Shown: in pieces, positions 52,688 through 62,045 of the stretch
Layout of the letters: every line of letters begins with the position of its first letter
Numbering within the stretch: the first letter of the stretch is position 1
DNA from: Thermodesulfobacteriota bacterium
GTDB lineage: Bacteria; Desulfobacterota_D; UBA1144; Nemesobacterales; UBA2774
DNA: 64,000 bases
Reading direction: 5' to 3'
Assembly (NCBI GenBank): GCA_040754335.1
Contig: JBFMCV010000002.1
Span: forward strand, 310,001-374,000
Translations under genes and position numbers: made by a program
The notes under the pieces: generated by a model
Seen by the model: the letters and a program-made list of their open reading frames with translations, nothing else
Told to the model about the DNA's origin: nothing
The model's database searches: none

Positions 52688-53512
52688 TTAAGGTACTACA
52701 ATACTGCACGTGGCCGGGGCTGTCTGCCCGTCCCTGTTCGTAGTAGCAACAATCGATCCGTTTTCATCAAGGTGAATGTTTGTCAAAGTGCCTGGTCTAA
52801 CTGCGACGAAGCTGTTGGCAATGAATTGTATTCTTTCGCAAGAGAGTGTGGCGCAATCTGCGAATTCACAATTTCTGTCCGATGCGGCAGTATGGCCCAG
52901 TTCACTACCGCAGCTTATAGGAGTACAGGAATCGAGCATGAATTGAGCGAGGCACTCTATGTTCGGAAGCTCCTCGGGATCGAACGGGACACATGGTCCG
53001 CCTCCGTTATCGCTATCCTCGGCACAGAGCGGTTTAGCGAATGTCCAGCAAAAACCGCAAGAGACCTCCTCCGTCTCCTGTCCCGTTATTTCCACGCTGA
53101 ATGCAATGTCGTCAGGGTCCGTGATAATGATATTATCGAGTGTTCCCGCCGGTGAGAGGTCGTCCGTTGTCAGAAGCTCCAGGCTCTCACACCTCTCGTC
53201 CTCGAACGGTTCTATAAAGTAAGTTTGATCGAAAATGTTTATCACGCTGCCAATACCGCCGCCTGGCAGAACATCCGCATTTATGCTCATTGCGAATTCG
53301 CCGCTCCTCCCGTCGCTAGTACACTGCTCACAACCAATCCCGCCCTGCCCGGTAAACCTCAACATGGTAGACCCGCATGGAAAACCACCCGTCGTGCCGA
53401 CGCATTCATCATTACCGCTGTCGCAGGAGCATAAGATGACTGTAGTAAGTATGAAAAGAAAGCGGCCGAGCAGACGAATGTTTATATATTTCCCAGCGTG
53501 TAGTTTGTCCAT
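52688..53512 (-). CDS. Cys-rich predicted lipoprotein (274 aa), family B
   Basis: A 274-residue exported protein with a signal ending in VILCSCDSG, a good lipobox. The mature part holds about 18 cysteines and many Asp and Gly residues, suggesting a disulfide-stabilised surface or periplasmic protein. A short motif, DCATLSCERIQFIA, recurs as DCFTLECQDISVIG in the lipoprotein at 55097, so the two are probably related. A plus-strand alternative frame exists but lacks such logic. Function unknown. Confidence 0.65.
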   Translation of the reverse strand: MDKLHAGKYINIRLLGRFLFILTTVILCSCDSGNDECVGTTGGFPCGSTMLRFTGQGGIGCEQCTSDGRSGEFAMSINADVLPGGGIGSVINIFDQTYFIEPFEDERCESLELLTTDDLSPAGTLDNIIITDPDDIAFSVEITGQETEEVSCGFCWTFAKPLCAEDSDNGGGPCVPFDPEELPNIECLAQFMLDSCTPISCGSELGHTAASDRNCEFADCATLSCERIQFIANSFVAVRPGTLTNIHLDENGSIVATTNRDGQTAPATCSIVVP

Positions 53513-53602
53513 TTACGCATTATACATTTTATTAATTACAAAGTAAAGCTGTTAAGCGTATGATAGCAGTTTAGCGTTCGGTTGTGGGAGGTATGCCTGT
53601 GC

Positions 53603-53893
53603 CTATTGCGCTACAGAGCTTTCGAGGCAAGATATGTACTGCTGGAATATCGGGTCGTCCTGGGACGGCTGAGTGTTCTCGGACTCCGCTATGTCCCTTG
53701 CCGCTTTCTCTTTGAACTCTTGGGTGATCTGCCCGTTCGATTGCCTGAACGCGGCGGCGAGCGACATCTCGGCAGCCGCTGTCAGCCCCATGCTCCTCGA
53801 GCAATTCGCCGACACCTCTCCAGGGTCGTACACCCTGCCGGTCTCGGCAGACGGTTGAGCGCACGCGGCCGCCAAAACAACCAGTGAGATCAT
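53603..53893 (-). CDS. Small lipoprotein, family A member 2
   Basis: A protein of about 96 residues from the ATG at 53893: MISLVVLAAACAQPS is a lipoprotein signal ending at Cys. The mature domain, CSRSMGLTAAAEMSL followed by QEFKEKAARDI and QQYISCLES, aligns with the 52178-52528 protein, including both cysteines, EFKxKA and the closing SCL. No ribosome-binding site precedes this ATG; an AGGAGG lies further upstream at 53942-53937, seven bases before an in-frame ATA (53929), so a longer protein from a nonstandard start cannot be ruled out. Confidence 0.6.
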   Translation of the reverse strand: MISLVVLAAACAQPSAETGRVYDPGEVSANCSRSMGLTAAAEMSLAAAFRQSNGQITQEFKEKAARDIAESENTQPSQDDPIFQQYISCLESSVAQ

Positions 53894-54072
53894 GACTGCG
53901 GTATTCGACCATGAGATTCTTTTTCCTATAACGGTCCCTCCTGTGGAAATAATACAGCGGGGACGGGGCTTGTAAATACGGGGCCTAAAGCGTGAAGGGT
54001 GCCGGGCGCAGGCTGTCGCTCCGATTCGCATTTTTTGCGGTCAGCCGGGGTCCCGGAGATTCGGCTGACGGG

Positions 54073-54972
54073 TCATTCCGTCCTTTCCAGCATATCCTCC
54101 GCCATACTCTTGCCGAGGTCATGACAAACGTCTGCGCCGTTCTCGTAACCCTTCTTGAAAAGCTCCATCCTTTTTTTGCCCGAGAGGTAATATTCGTCAG
54201 GCCTTTCGCCCTGAACGGCGAGCAGCGTAAGCCCCCCTTCGACGAGCGCGTCGGTTTTCGCCTTTTCTTTCGCGGGAGAATCGTCACCCGCCGTCTTGTC
54301 TTTCACGATAGCGGCCACCGCCGCGCCGGCGAAGCAGTCGGCTCTCTTCTCCGTCCCCCTTATGAGCCTCAACACCGACACGTCCGTGACCACGATCGAT
54401 CCGTCGTCGAATACGGAAGGCATCGGCCCCCACTTGAGCATATAGTCAGCCGCATGTCCCATCTCGTGTCCTATGGCAGTCAGAGGGGCGTACATCCCGT
54501 CCGTCCCCGTTTGTCCGCCGACTGTCTTCAAGAGCGAGGCGATGAAAATCACATCGTAATAGATCGCGTTATCGGGGACGCAGTAGAGTGCGTTCTCAAG
54601 CACGAGCTCGCCGCAGCCGCTTGGCGGGTTGATGCCCTGGTAGCCGTAGAGCCTGACCGCGGGCATCGGGAACTCGAGCCCGACTTCGGCGGCGTACCGG
54701 TCATATACTTTTTTTATCTCCGGCAGGTTCTCGTTTATTATTTTCTCGACCCTGAGTACGTCTTCCCGCGTAACGTTCTTTTCGTACATCCTGATGAGGT
54801 CGTCTAGGGTCTCGGGAGTGAGCTTGTCGATGTCCTGCTGCGCGCGGGCGGGATTCATTTCCTCCATAGCCAGGAATAGCGAGACCGCGGACGCCGTCAA
54901 TAGAAGAATTTTTATTCCGGTTTTTAAAGACAAGCCCGTCAACCCCTTTCTCGAATTCCGTATGGACGCCAC
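54073..54972 (-). CDS. Secreted zinc metallopeptidase-like protein (YpfJ-type)
   Basis: A 299-residue exported protein. The N-terminus has a signal peptide (about 18-44, ending PARAQQ). The zinc motif HExxH is His169-Glu170-x-x-His173 (AIGHEMGHAADY), and the third ligand is probably Glu208 in EKRADCFAG; this E-x2-AD-x2-AG pattern is typical of the YpfJ/neutral zinc metallopeptidase group. Two cysteines (GCGEL and LYCVP) flank the active-site region. Peptidase activity is inferred from the motif. Neighbouring genes encode small lipoproteins of unknown role. Confidence 0.75.
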   Translation of the reverse strand: MASIRNSRKGLTGLSLKTGIKILLLTASAVSLFLAMEEMNPARAQQDIDKLTPETLDDLIRMYEKNVTREDVLRVEKIINENLPEIKKVYDRYAAEVGLEFPMPAVRLYGYQGINPPSGCGELVLENALYCVPDNAIYYDVIFIASLLKTVGGQTGTDGMYAPLTAIGHEMGHAADYMLKWGPMPSVFDDGSIVVTDVSVLRLIRGTEKRADCFAGAAVAAIVKDKTAGDDSPAKEKAKTDALVEGGLTLLAVQGERPDEYYLSGKKRMELFKKGYENGADVCHDLGKSMAEDMLERTE

Positions 54973-55096
54973 AGGACGATTTTATATTAATCCCGGATGT
55001 AAAATCAATAACCCTGTGCCGATATATAAAAGTACCTCCAATAATACGAGCGCGGGCGAGGAAAGATTTTGCGGAGGAGAAGGCGCGGCATATTTT

Positions 55097-55597
55097 TTAC
55101 GGGGTGATGATCGAGGTGCAGTCGAGGGCGAACTCTTCACCGTCGATTATAATTCTGCCGTCAGGCAGTCCCTGAAAAACACTGCCTTCGACGTCCTCTC
55201 CGACGGGAGTGCCGCTCACGCTCTCTATGATGATCGTCGCGGAATCTGCGCCGATCACCGATATGTCCTGGCACTCGAGCGTGAAGCAGTCGGTGTCCGT
55301 GCAATGGTCGCCGAAGACGATTATGATACTGTCGATCACCATCGGCGGCTCTACGCCGTCGTCTATAACGTCACACGAGTACGGGAGGCAGACAGACCCA
55401 GCCAGGCTCGTCGCGGGACAGCTGAGGTCGACGTCGAAAGTGCCTTCGCATTCGGGAGGAAACCCCGTCGGCGCGGGTTCGCCGTGCCCGCCGTTATTGC
55501 ACCCTCCCACTGCCATTAGGGCTATTACTGCTACCGAGGAAATAATGACTATCATCTCCGCGGCGCGGTTTATCAGTGCGTCCCCTCTGTTTTTCAT
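55097..55597 (-). CDS. Cys-rich predicted lipoprotein (166 aa), family B
   Basis: A 166-residue protein with a hydrophobic signal (about 15-32) and lipobox AVGGC near residue 33. The mature region has a Gly/Pro-rich linker and a domain with about nine cysteines, containing CTDTDCFTLECQDISVIG, which resembles a motif in the 274-residue neighbour at 52688. It ends with ALDCTSIITP. Divergent from the hybrid kinase gene. Function unknown. Confidence 0.65.
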   Translation of the reverse strand: MKNRGDALINRAAEMIVIISSVAVIALMAVGGCNNGGHGEPAPTGFPPECEGTFDVDLSCPATSLAGSVCLPYSCDVIDDGVEPPMVIDSIIIVFGDHCTDTDCFTLECQDISVIGADSATIIIESVSGTPVGEDVEGSVFQGLPDGRIIIDGEEFALDCTSIITP

Positions 55598-55894
55598 GAC
55601 CGTCCCCCTATTGACGGCTTGCTTTGGAAATGCAGCCGTTAAGTAATCGAATAATTAATTATAACTCGACCGTAAAGCCGAATTCAAGCGGTCGTTGATA
55701 TTTCAAAAATTCGCTATTTCCCGCAATTTTGATAGCGTGGTGACAATAATTGTCATTTCCGCCGTTGGAAGGCGGTGAATTTCGCCAAATTATCCATCAA
55801 TACCGAGAGGTTGCATATCATACCTGGTGGCATAGGAATTGCCTCATTCCAGCAGGGAGGGCATAGGCGGTATGCCTGCCGCCCGGGCACTGTA

Positions 55895-58800
55895 ATGAGT
55901 TTACAAATTCGGGCTACAATCCGGGATGAAGCGCAGTTTCCGAAAGGGCTTTTCATCACAGTCCTTTCGCTGAGCGTCCTTCCTTTTGTGCTGTCCCTCC
56001 TCGGGGCGGATTTCAGGATGAGGTACCTGGAAGTGACGGAGGCGTTCAGGATCACGGTCACGGCCACGATACTCGTCTCCATATTCACTGGCACGCTCTG
56101 CCTCGCGCATTATTCACTCGAAAGGAGCCGGATTACTTTCATCCTCGGCGTGTCGCTCCTGGGCACGGCAGTAATCAGCGGGTTCCAGCTCTTCTCGTCG
56201 TTCATGTTCGGGGAGGGCGTTTACAGGGAATTCTTCATCAACGTATCCTCGGGCGCAGTCGACCTCTTCCCGGGGGTCCTGATACTTGCAGGCGCATTGA
56301 TTCTCCTCAGAAAAAAATCTGACGAGGACTTCGAGAAGAGGACTGGACGCTACCTCATAGCGAGCTCGGTCCTAATGGGCATATCGCTCGGAGTGATTTA
56401 CGTGCTCGCGGAATCGGGCCCCAAGACGGGCGCTCCGAACGCGCGCGCGCTTCCGGCCCTTATATGGAGCCTCACGCCCATGGCGTCCGTGATCGCGGCC
56501 GCTCTCGCTACGGAATACTATACGAGCGCCAGAAGGACGCTCCTCTCCTACGTGCTCGAAATAACGCTTATACCGCTCCTCGCTTCCGAGATATTCGTGA
56601 CGCTCGTCTCGTCGCTCTTCCCGGGCGAGCATTTCCTCTACGCCGATTTCCTGAAGACGCTCGCCTGCTTCATCCCGTTCATCGGGCTTACGCTCGAGTA
56701 CTCGAGGAACTACAAAGAAAAAAAATACGCGCTTAAGGCGGCGGGGGATAATGAATCCAGGCTCGCGGGCCTCGCGGCCGAGAACCGCGCGGCTGTCGGG
56801 AGGCTCGAGGAGAAGCTCAAGGAGCTTAAGGCGTCCGAGGAGTTCCACGGCGCGCTTGCGGCGGGCCTGCCCTGCGGGGCCTACGTAGCCACGGACGGAC
56901 GGTTCGTATACGTCAACGGCGCTTTCGAGAGCCTGACGGGCTATTCGGCAAAGGAGCTCATAGGGTCGAAAACGGACGCGCTCGTGTCGCCCGAGGACAG
57001 GGAGATGCGCGACGGGTTCAGACAGGGGATACTCGACGGAACAGGAGCCGATACCTGCCATTACAGGATCATAAACAGGAAGAGGCAGGCGGTGTGGGTT
57101 TCGGAGAAGGCGTCCAGAATCGTGTACATGGGCAGTGAGTCCATACTCGGGAGCGTGGCCGACGTCACTTCGGCGAGACACGTGGAGGAGATGCTGAGGA
57201 CCCTCTCCACGAGCTCCCCGCTCGGCATCTACATAGTCCAGGACGGGGAGATAAAGTACGTGAACAGGCAGTACTGCGAATATACGGGATACGGGGAAGA
57301 TGACCTCATAGGGACGAGCGCCGAGAGGCTGGTCCTCTACCTCGACCGGGAGACCGTGAGGGAGAAATCGAGGCAGATGCTCGAGCGGAGGAGCGCCGAG
57401 CCCTACGAATACAGGATATCGGGCAAGGACGGCGAGATCAGGTGGCTCACCGAGACCGTGACGAGGATAAGGTTCCGCGACAGGAACGCCGTGCTCGGGA
57501 GCGTGGCCGACATCACGGAGAGGAGAAGGGTGGAGATGATGCTGAGGACCCTCTCGACGAGCTCTCCTATCGGCATATACATAGCCCAGGACGGTGAATT
57601 CAAATTCGTAAACCCGCAGCTCCAGAAATTCACGGGCTACACGGAAGAGGAGATGCTGGGGAGCAAGTCCATCTGGTACGTATACGAGGAAGACAGGCAG
57701 TCCGTGAGACAGAACGCGATCAGGATGCTCAAGGGCGAGGTCAACGCGCCCTACGAATACAGGACCGTAAGGAAGGACGGCACCGTGATGTGGTCGATGG
57801 AGGTCGTGAGGTCGATCCAGTACATGGGAAAGGAAGCGGTGCTCGGTACGCTCATGGACATCTCGGAAAAGAAGCAGGCCGAAGAGCTGTTCAAGACGCT
57901 TTCGACTGGGACCCCGATCGGGGTGTTCATCATACAGGACTCGAGGTTCGAGTTCGTGAACCCGAAGTTCGAGGAGTTCATGGGCTACGGCAAGGACGAG
58001 CTCCTGGGCGCGAACCCCTGGAAGCTGGTGCATCCGCTCGACCGCGACGAAGTGAGGGAGAAGTCGAGGCAGATGCAGGACGGGGAGAGGAAGCTGCCCT
58101 ACGAGTACAGGGTCGTGGACAAGCACGGCGAGACGAAATGGGTGATGGAGACGAGCACTTCGATACAGTACAGGGGCAGGCAGGCGATACTGGGGAGCCT
58201 GATGGACATATCCGAAATGAAAAAGGCGGAAGAGGAGTTAAAGCACGCGAAAGAGGCCGCGGAAGCGGCGAGCCAGGCGAAGTCGGAGTTCCTCGCCAAC
58301 GTGAGCCACGAGATAAGGACGCCGCTTAACGCGATCGTCGGTATGACGGAGCTCATGATGGACACCGCGCTCTCAAACGAGCAGCAGGAGACCCTCAGGG
58401 TGATAGAGTCCTCCTCGGAGGCGCTCCTCAGCCTGATAAACGAGATACTCGATTTCTCGAGGATCGAAGTCGGGCAGATGGAGATCGAGGAAGAGCCTTT
58501 CAGCCTGAAGGAGCTCGTGGAGGGAGTCGCGGATTCGCTGTCGGTGAGGGCTTTCGAGAAGGGGCTCGAGCTCGTATGCTATATCAACCACAACGTGCCC
58601 GACCGCCTGATCGGTGACATGTCCAGGATAAGGCAGGTGCTCGTGAACCTGGTGGTGAACGCGATAAAGTTCACGGATGCGGGCGAGGTGCTGATAAACC
58701 TCGAGAACATGCGGCCCGTCGACGGGGACGACGTCGAGCTCCAGTTCAGGGTGACCGACACGGGCATAGGCATCCCGGAAGAGCACAGGGAAAGGATATT

Positions 58801-59878
58801 CGAGAAATTCTCGCAGGTCGACAGCTCGACGACGAGGACGTTCGGCGGCGCGGGTCTCGGCCTCAGCATATCCAAGTCCCTCGTGGAGCTGATGAACGGA
58901 AAGATATGGTACGAGAGCGAGGTCGGGAAAGGCACCACGTTCTACTTCAGCCTCCCTCTCAAGCTCGACTGGGAGAAGGAGGGCAGGGTCGCCAGGGTGC
59001 AGCCGAATTTCCGCAGCACGCCCGTACTCATCGTCGACGACAACGGGACCAACAGGCTCGTGCTCAGGAAGATGCTCTCTCTCTGGGGGTTCGAAGTGAT
59101 GGAATCGAGCGGGGGCAGGGCGGCGCTGTCTCTCCTCCACAATATGGACAAGAAGCCGCCTCTCATAATAGTGGACAAGCAGATGCCCGGCATGGACGGC
59201 ATAGAGTTCACGGAGCACGTGAGGAACTCTATCGGGAGCGATATAAAAATACTCCTCCTCACCTCGTGGGGAGGGATGAACTTCTCGGATATAAAGGACA
59301 GGGGGATCGACGAGACGATAGTAAAGCCTGTCAAGAGCACGAAGCTCTACGAGGCGGTGTCCCGGCTCGTGAAGGAAGACCGGTATTTGAGCGACAGGGA
59401 GCGGGACCGTTACGCGGGCTCACCGTTCGAATCGGCCAGGGCGAAGCAGAGGGCCAAGCCGCGTATTCTCGTGGTGGACGACACGCCCGACAACCAGAAC
59501 CTGGCCAAGAGGATCCTCGAGCTTGGGGGATACGAGGTCGACGTCGCTTCGGGCGGAAGGGAAGGGGCGGAGTCCGCGTGCAGCAACGACTACGACCTGA
59601 TACTGATGGACATACAGATGCCGGTCATGGACGGGTTCGAGGCTACGAGGATGATCAGGGACTGGGAGAAGGGGAAGCAGATGGAAAGGACGCCGATAGT
59701 GGCCGTCACCGCCCACGCACTCATGGGTTACAGGGAAAAGTGTCTCGAGAACGACATGGACGATTATATCACGAAGCCGCTTACCAAGAAGTTCCTCCTC
59801 GATATGGTGAAGAAGTGGCTCGACAGGCAGGGGAGCGGCGCCGAGAGCGGCTCTCCCGGAATCGACCTGGGGGCCTGA
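55895..59878 (+). CDS. Hybrid sensor histidine kinase with 4 PAS and 2 receiver domains
   Basis: About 1327 residues. An N-terminal MASE-like region with seven to eight membrane helices (about 15-280) and a short coiled coil are followed by PAS domains at about 312, 432, 549 and 666. The last three are near-tandem duplications, each opening L-S-T-x-x-P-x-G-x-x-I-x-Q-D. HisKA has the phospho-acceptor His in ANVSHEIRTPLNAI (about residue 804), HATPase_c has VVNAIKFTD, DTGIGIP and GAGLGLSI, and two receiver domains follow (LIIVDKQMPGMDG and LILMDIQMPVMDG). No HPt domain is attached; a separate HPt gene lies 1.8 kb downstream. The ATG at 55895 is chosen because sequence upstream of it lacks a hydrophobic or domain pattern; an earlier in-frame start exists at 55775. 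Confidence 0.9.
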   Translation: MSLQIRATIRDEAQFPKGLFITVLSLSVLPFVLSLLGADFRMRYLEVTEAFRITVTATILVSIFTGTLCLAHYSLERSRITFILGVSLLGTAVISGFQLFSSFMFGEGVYREFFINVSSGAVDLFPGVLILAGALILLRKKSDEDFEKRTGRYLIASSVLMGISLGVIYVLAESGPKTGAPNARALPALIWSLTPMASVIAAALATEYYTSARRTLLSYVLEITLIPLLASEIFVTLVSSLFPGEHFLYADFLKTLACFIPFIGLTLEYSRNYKEKKYALKAAGDNESRLAGLAAENRAAVGRLEEKLKELKASEEFHGALAAGLPCGAYVATDGRFVYVNGAFESLTGYSAKELIGSKTDALVSPEDREMRDGFRQGILDGTGADTCHYRIINRKRQAVWVSEKASRIVYMGSESILGSVADVTSARHVEEMLRTLSTSSPLGIYIVQDGEIKYVNRQYCEYTGYGEDDLIGTSAERLVLYLDRETVREKSRQMLERRSAEPYEYRISGKDGEIRWLTETVTRIRFRDRNAVLGSVADITERRRVEMMLRTLSTSSPIGIYIAQDGEFKFVNPQLQKFTGYTEEEMLGSKSIWYVYEEDRQSVRQNAIRMLKGEVNAPYEYRTVRKDGTVMWSMEVVRSIQYMGKEAVLGTLMDISEKKQAEELFKTLSTGTPIGVFIIQDSRFEFVNPKFEEFMGYGKDELLGANPWKLVHPLDRDEVREKSRQMQDGERKLPYEYRVVDKHGETKWVMETSTSIQYRGRQAILGSLMDISEMKKAEEELKHAKEAAEAASQAKSEFLANVSHEIRTPLNAIVGMTELMMDTALSNEQQETLRVIESSSEALLSLINEILDFSRIEVGQMEIEEEPFSLKELVEGVADSLSVRAFEKGLELVCYINHNVPDRLIGDMSRIRQVLVNLVVNAIKFTDAGEVLINLENMRPVDGDDVELQFRVTDTGIGIPEEHRERIFEKFSQVDSSTTRTFGGAGLGLSISKSLVELMNGKIWYESEVGKGTTFYFSLPLKLDWEKEGRVARVQPNFRSTPVLIVDDNGTNRLVLRKMLSLWGFEVMESSGGRAALSLLHNMDKKPPLIIVDKQMPGMDGIEFTEHVRNSIGSDIKILLLTSWGGMNFSDIKDRGIDETIVKPVKSTKLYEAVSRLVKEDRYLSDRERDRYAGSPFESARAKQRAKPRILVVDDTPDNQNLAKRILELGGYEVDVASGGREGAESACSNDYDLILMDIQMPVMDGFEATRMIRDWEKGKQMERTPIVAVTAHALMGYREKCLENDMDDYITKPLTKKFLLDMVKKWLDRQGSGAESGSPGIDLGA

Positions 59879-59979
59879 CCCCCTTCGCAACGCGTTCCTT
59901 CCACGCAAGGCGGACCGTGCCCTTGGGGCCGCGTTTTTTTCCGTATAGAATATTGCCGGATTTAATTATAACCGCCGGA

Positions 59980-61566
59980 GTGTATTCGGACTTGAACGCG
60001 AGCGCACGGAAACTCGACCCGAGGATACTGAGAGAAATCGAAGCGAGGGGCATCGACCCGGGGACGGTATTGTCTCAGATAGAAACATTCGCGAGGGGCA
60101 TACCCCCTTCAGATCTCGTCAGGCCGTGCACGCCGGGGGACGGGATAATATCGATAACCGACAGTGCGGAATCTTATGCCCGGCGCTACGAGACCGAATC
60201 CTCCCGGAGGAAGATTGTCAAGTTCGTCCCGGCATCAGGGGCCGCGAGCAGGATGTTCAGGGAGCTCCTGGCGGCGGCCCAGGGCGGCGCACTCGAGCGG
60301 GGAAGGCTCGAAAGGGCTGCGAGAGATGGGGACAGGGACGCCGAGGCCGTGCTCAGGTTCGTGGACGAGCTCGGGAAGTTCGCCTTCCACGACAGCCTCG
60401 AATCGGCGCTCGAAAAAAACGGATACCGGATGAGGGAGCTCCTCGCGGCCGGCGAATACGGCGAGATCATCGGCCACACGCTCGGGGAGAAGGGCCTCAA
60501 TTACTCGAACCTGCCGAAAGGGCTGATCGAGTTCCACAAATATCCCGTCCGCAACAGGACCGCTTTCGAGGAGCACTTAGCTGAGGCGCTCACTTACGCG
60601 AAAGACGGTTCGGGCAGGGCGGGCGTCCATTTCACACTGTCGCCCGAGCACGTCGGGATCGTGAGCGCGCATATAGACGCCGTCAGGGGATTCTACGAGC
60701 AGGAAGGGGAGAGGCTCGATATCGGATACTCGGTGCAGAAACCGTCCACGGACACGATTGCCGTCGACATGGAGAACAGGCCGTTCATAGGGGACGACGG
60801 GAAGCCAGTGTTCAGGCCCGCGGGGCACGGCGCACTCATAGAGAACTTGGGCGAGCTCGGCTGCGATATAGCATTCATAAAGAACATAGACAACGTGGTG
60901 CCCGACAGGCTCAAGGGCGAGACGTACCTATGGAAGAAGGCGCTCGGCGGATACCTGCTCGCGCTTGAAAGCCTCGTCTTCATGGCGCTCGGGAAGCTCG
61001 AGGGCGGGGGCTCGCGCGAGGACGCAGCCGGGGAGCTCCGGGAACTCTCCCGCATGGGGCTCGAAATCGTCATCCCCGCAGGGATGGAAAACGCTACGGG
61101 CGAGGAGGTGTCCGCTCACCTCGTATCCGCTCTCAGGAGGCCTCTCAGGGTGTGCGGGGTGGTGAGGAACGAGCACGAGCCGGGAGGCGGGCCGTTCTGG
61201 GTGAGGGGGAAGGACGGCAGGCTCACGAAGCAGATCGTTGAATCCGCGCAGGCGGACATGAGCTCGCCGGGGCAAAAGGCCGTCTGGGAGTCCTCGACGC
61301 ACTTCAACCCCGTGGACATCGTCTGCGGTCTCAAGGACAACAGGGGACGGCCCTACGACCTCCACGCCTTCATCGACCGTGACGCGGGGTTCATATCCGT
61401 CAAATCGAAGGACGGGAGAGACCTCAAGGCGCTTGAGCTGCCGGGTCTCTGGAACGGTGCGATGGCCTTCTGGAACACCGTTTTCGTCGAAGTCCCGCTA
61501 GTGACGTTCAACCCCGTCAAGACCGTATTCGACCTTCTCAAGCCGGAGCACCAGCCGAAGCTGTAA
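59980..61566 (+). CDS. DUF4301-family protein (528 aa)
   Basis: A soluble protein of about 528 residues resembling the DUF4301 family, found in Bacteroidetes and some other Gram-negatives. Conserved-looking blocks are VKFVPASGAASRMFREL, PKGLIEFHKYP, RPAGHGALIENLGEL, FIKNIDNVV and SSTHFNPVDIVCGL. The GAASRMF loop and the GHGALIENL segment look like a nucleotide-sugar pyrophosphorylase-like arrangement, but no function has been verified. The upstream frame stays open into the kinase gene, so the start is uncertain; GTG 59980 is the first plausible codon after the kinase stop, with TTG 59992 as an alternative. Confidence 0.7.
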   Translation: MYSDLNASARKLDPRILREIEARGIDPGTVLSQIETFARGIPPSDLVRPCTPGDGIISITDSAESYARRYETESSRRKIVKFVPASGAASRMFRELLAAAQGGALERGRLERAARDGDRDAEAVLRFVDELGKFAFHDSLESALEKNGYRMRELLAAGEYGEIIGHTLGEKGLNYSNLPKGLIEFHKYPVRNRTAFEEHLAEALTYAKDGSGRAGVHFTLSPEHVGIVSAHIDAVRGFYEQEGERLDIGYSVQKPSTDTIAVDMENRPFIGDDGKPVFRPAGHGALIENLGELGCDIAFIKNIDNVVPDRLKGETYLWKKALGGYLLALESLVFMALGKLEGGGSREDAAGELRELSRMGLEIVIPAGMENATGEEVSAHLVSALRRPLRVCGVVRNEHEPGGGPFWVRGKDGRLTKQIVESAQADMSSPGQKAVWESSTHFNPVDIVCGLKDNRGRPYDLHAFIDRDAGFISVKSKDGRDLKALELPGLWNGAMAFWNTVFVEVPLVTFNPVKTVFDLLKPEHQPKL

Positions 61567-61652
61567 TCCCCGCCCAGCGGGCGCGCTGTTTACCCGGAAG
61601 CCCCGGAGGGTGTATTATTAGCTGAGATGAGCACCCGGAGGGACATCCGCTT

Positions 61653-61988
61653 ATGCCTGAAAAACGATACACCAAAAAAGAGGTAGTATACGTGGACCCC
61701 GATTTCATGGACCTTATACCCTTCTTTCTCGAAAGCAGGCACAAGGACATAGTCAACATCAGGGAGTGCGTGGCGAAGGCGGACCTGAAAGAGGCGCAGA
61801 GGCTGGGACACGGCATGAAGGGCGCGGGCGGCGGGTACGGTTTCCAGGAGATTAGCAGGATAGGGAAGAGCATCGAGGATGCCGCGAAGTCAGGCGACAC
61901 CGGCGAGATAGAGAATGCGCTCGACATGCTGGCCGAATACCTGTCCGTCGTCGAGGTGCTCCCGGGCAAGAGCGAGATGCTCGACTGA
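61653..61988 (+). CDS. Stand-alone HPt phosphotransfer protein
   Basis: A 111-residue histidine-phosphotransfer protein. The phospho-acceptor is His53 in RLGHGMKGAGGGYGF, the usual H-x-x-K-G pattern, within a four-helix bundle. The N-terminal segment VVYVDPDFMDLIPFFLESR is typical of HPt proteins attached to hybrid kinases. A GGAGGG site precedes the ATG. The hybrid kinase 1.8 kb upstream lacks an HPt domain, so this protein is its probable partner and would pass phosphate to a response regulator outside the window. Confidence 0.85.
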   Translation: MPEKRYTKKEVVYVDPDFMDLIPFFLESRHKDIVNIRECVAKADLKEAQRLGHGMKGAGGGYGFQEISRIGKSIEDAAKSGDTGEIENALDMLAEYLSVVEVLPGKSEMLD

Positions 61989-62045
61989 GAAATTTCCCCG
62001 GGTTGCGCTTAAATCCGCATACAATACCGGTTAAAATACCGGGTC

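Noticed and set aside
52652-53546. Plus-strand frames opposite the 274-residue lipoprotein
   Set aside because: They lack signal or domain features, whereas the minus strand has a lipobox and a motif shared with a neighbour.
56372-58126. 584-codon minus-strand frame opposite the hybrid kinase
   Set aside because: It mirrors the PAS repeats in the opposite frame, has no known domain and very unusual composition.
58906-59979. Frame continuous with the DUF4301-like gene, overlapping the kinase
   Set aside because: The overlapping part lies in another frame of the receiver domains and is Arg/Gly-rich without domain sense; the real gene starts after the kinase stop.
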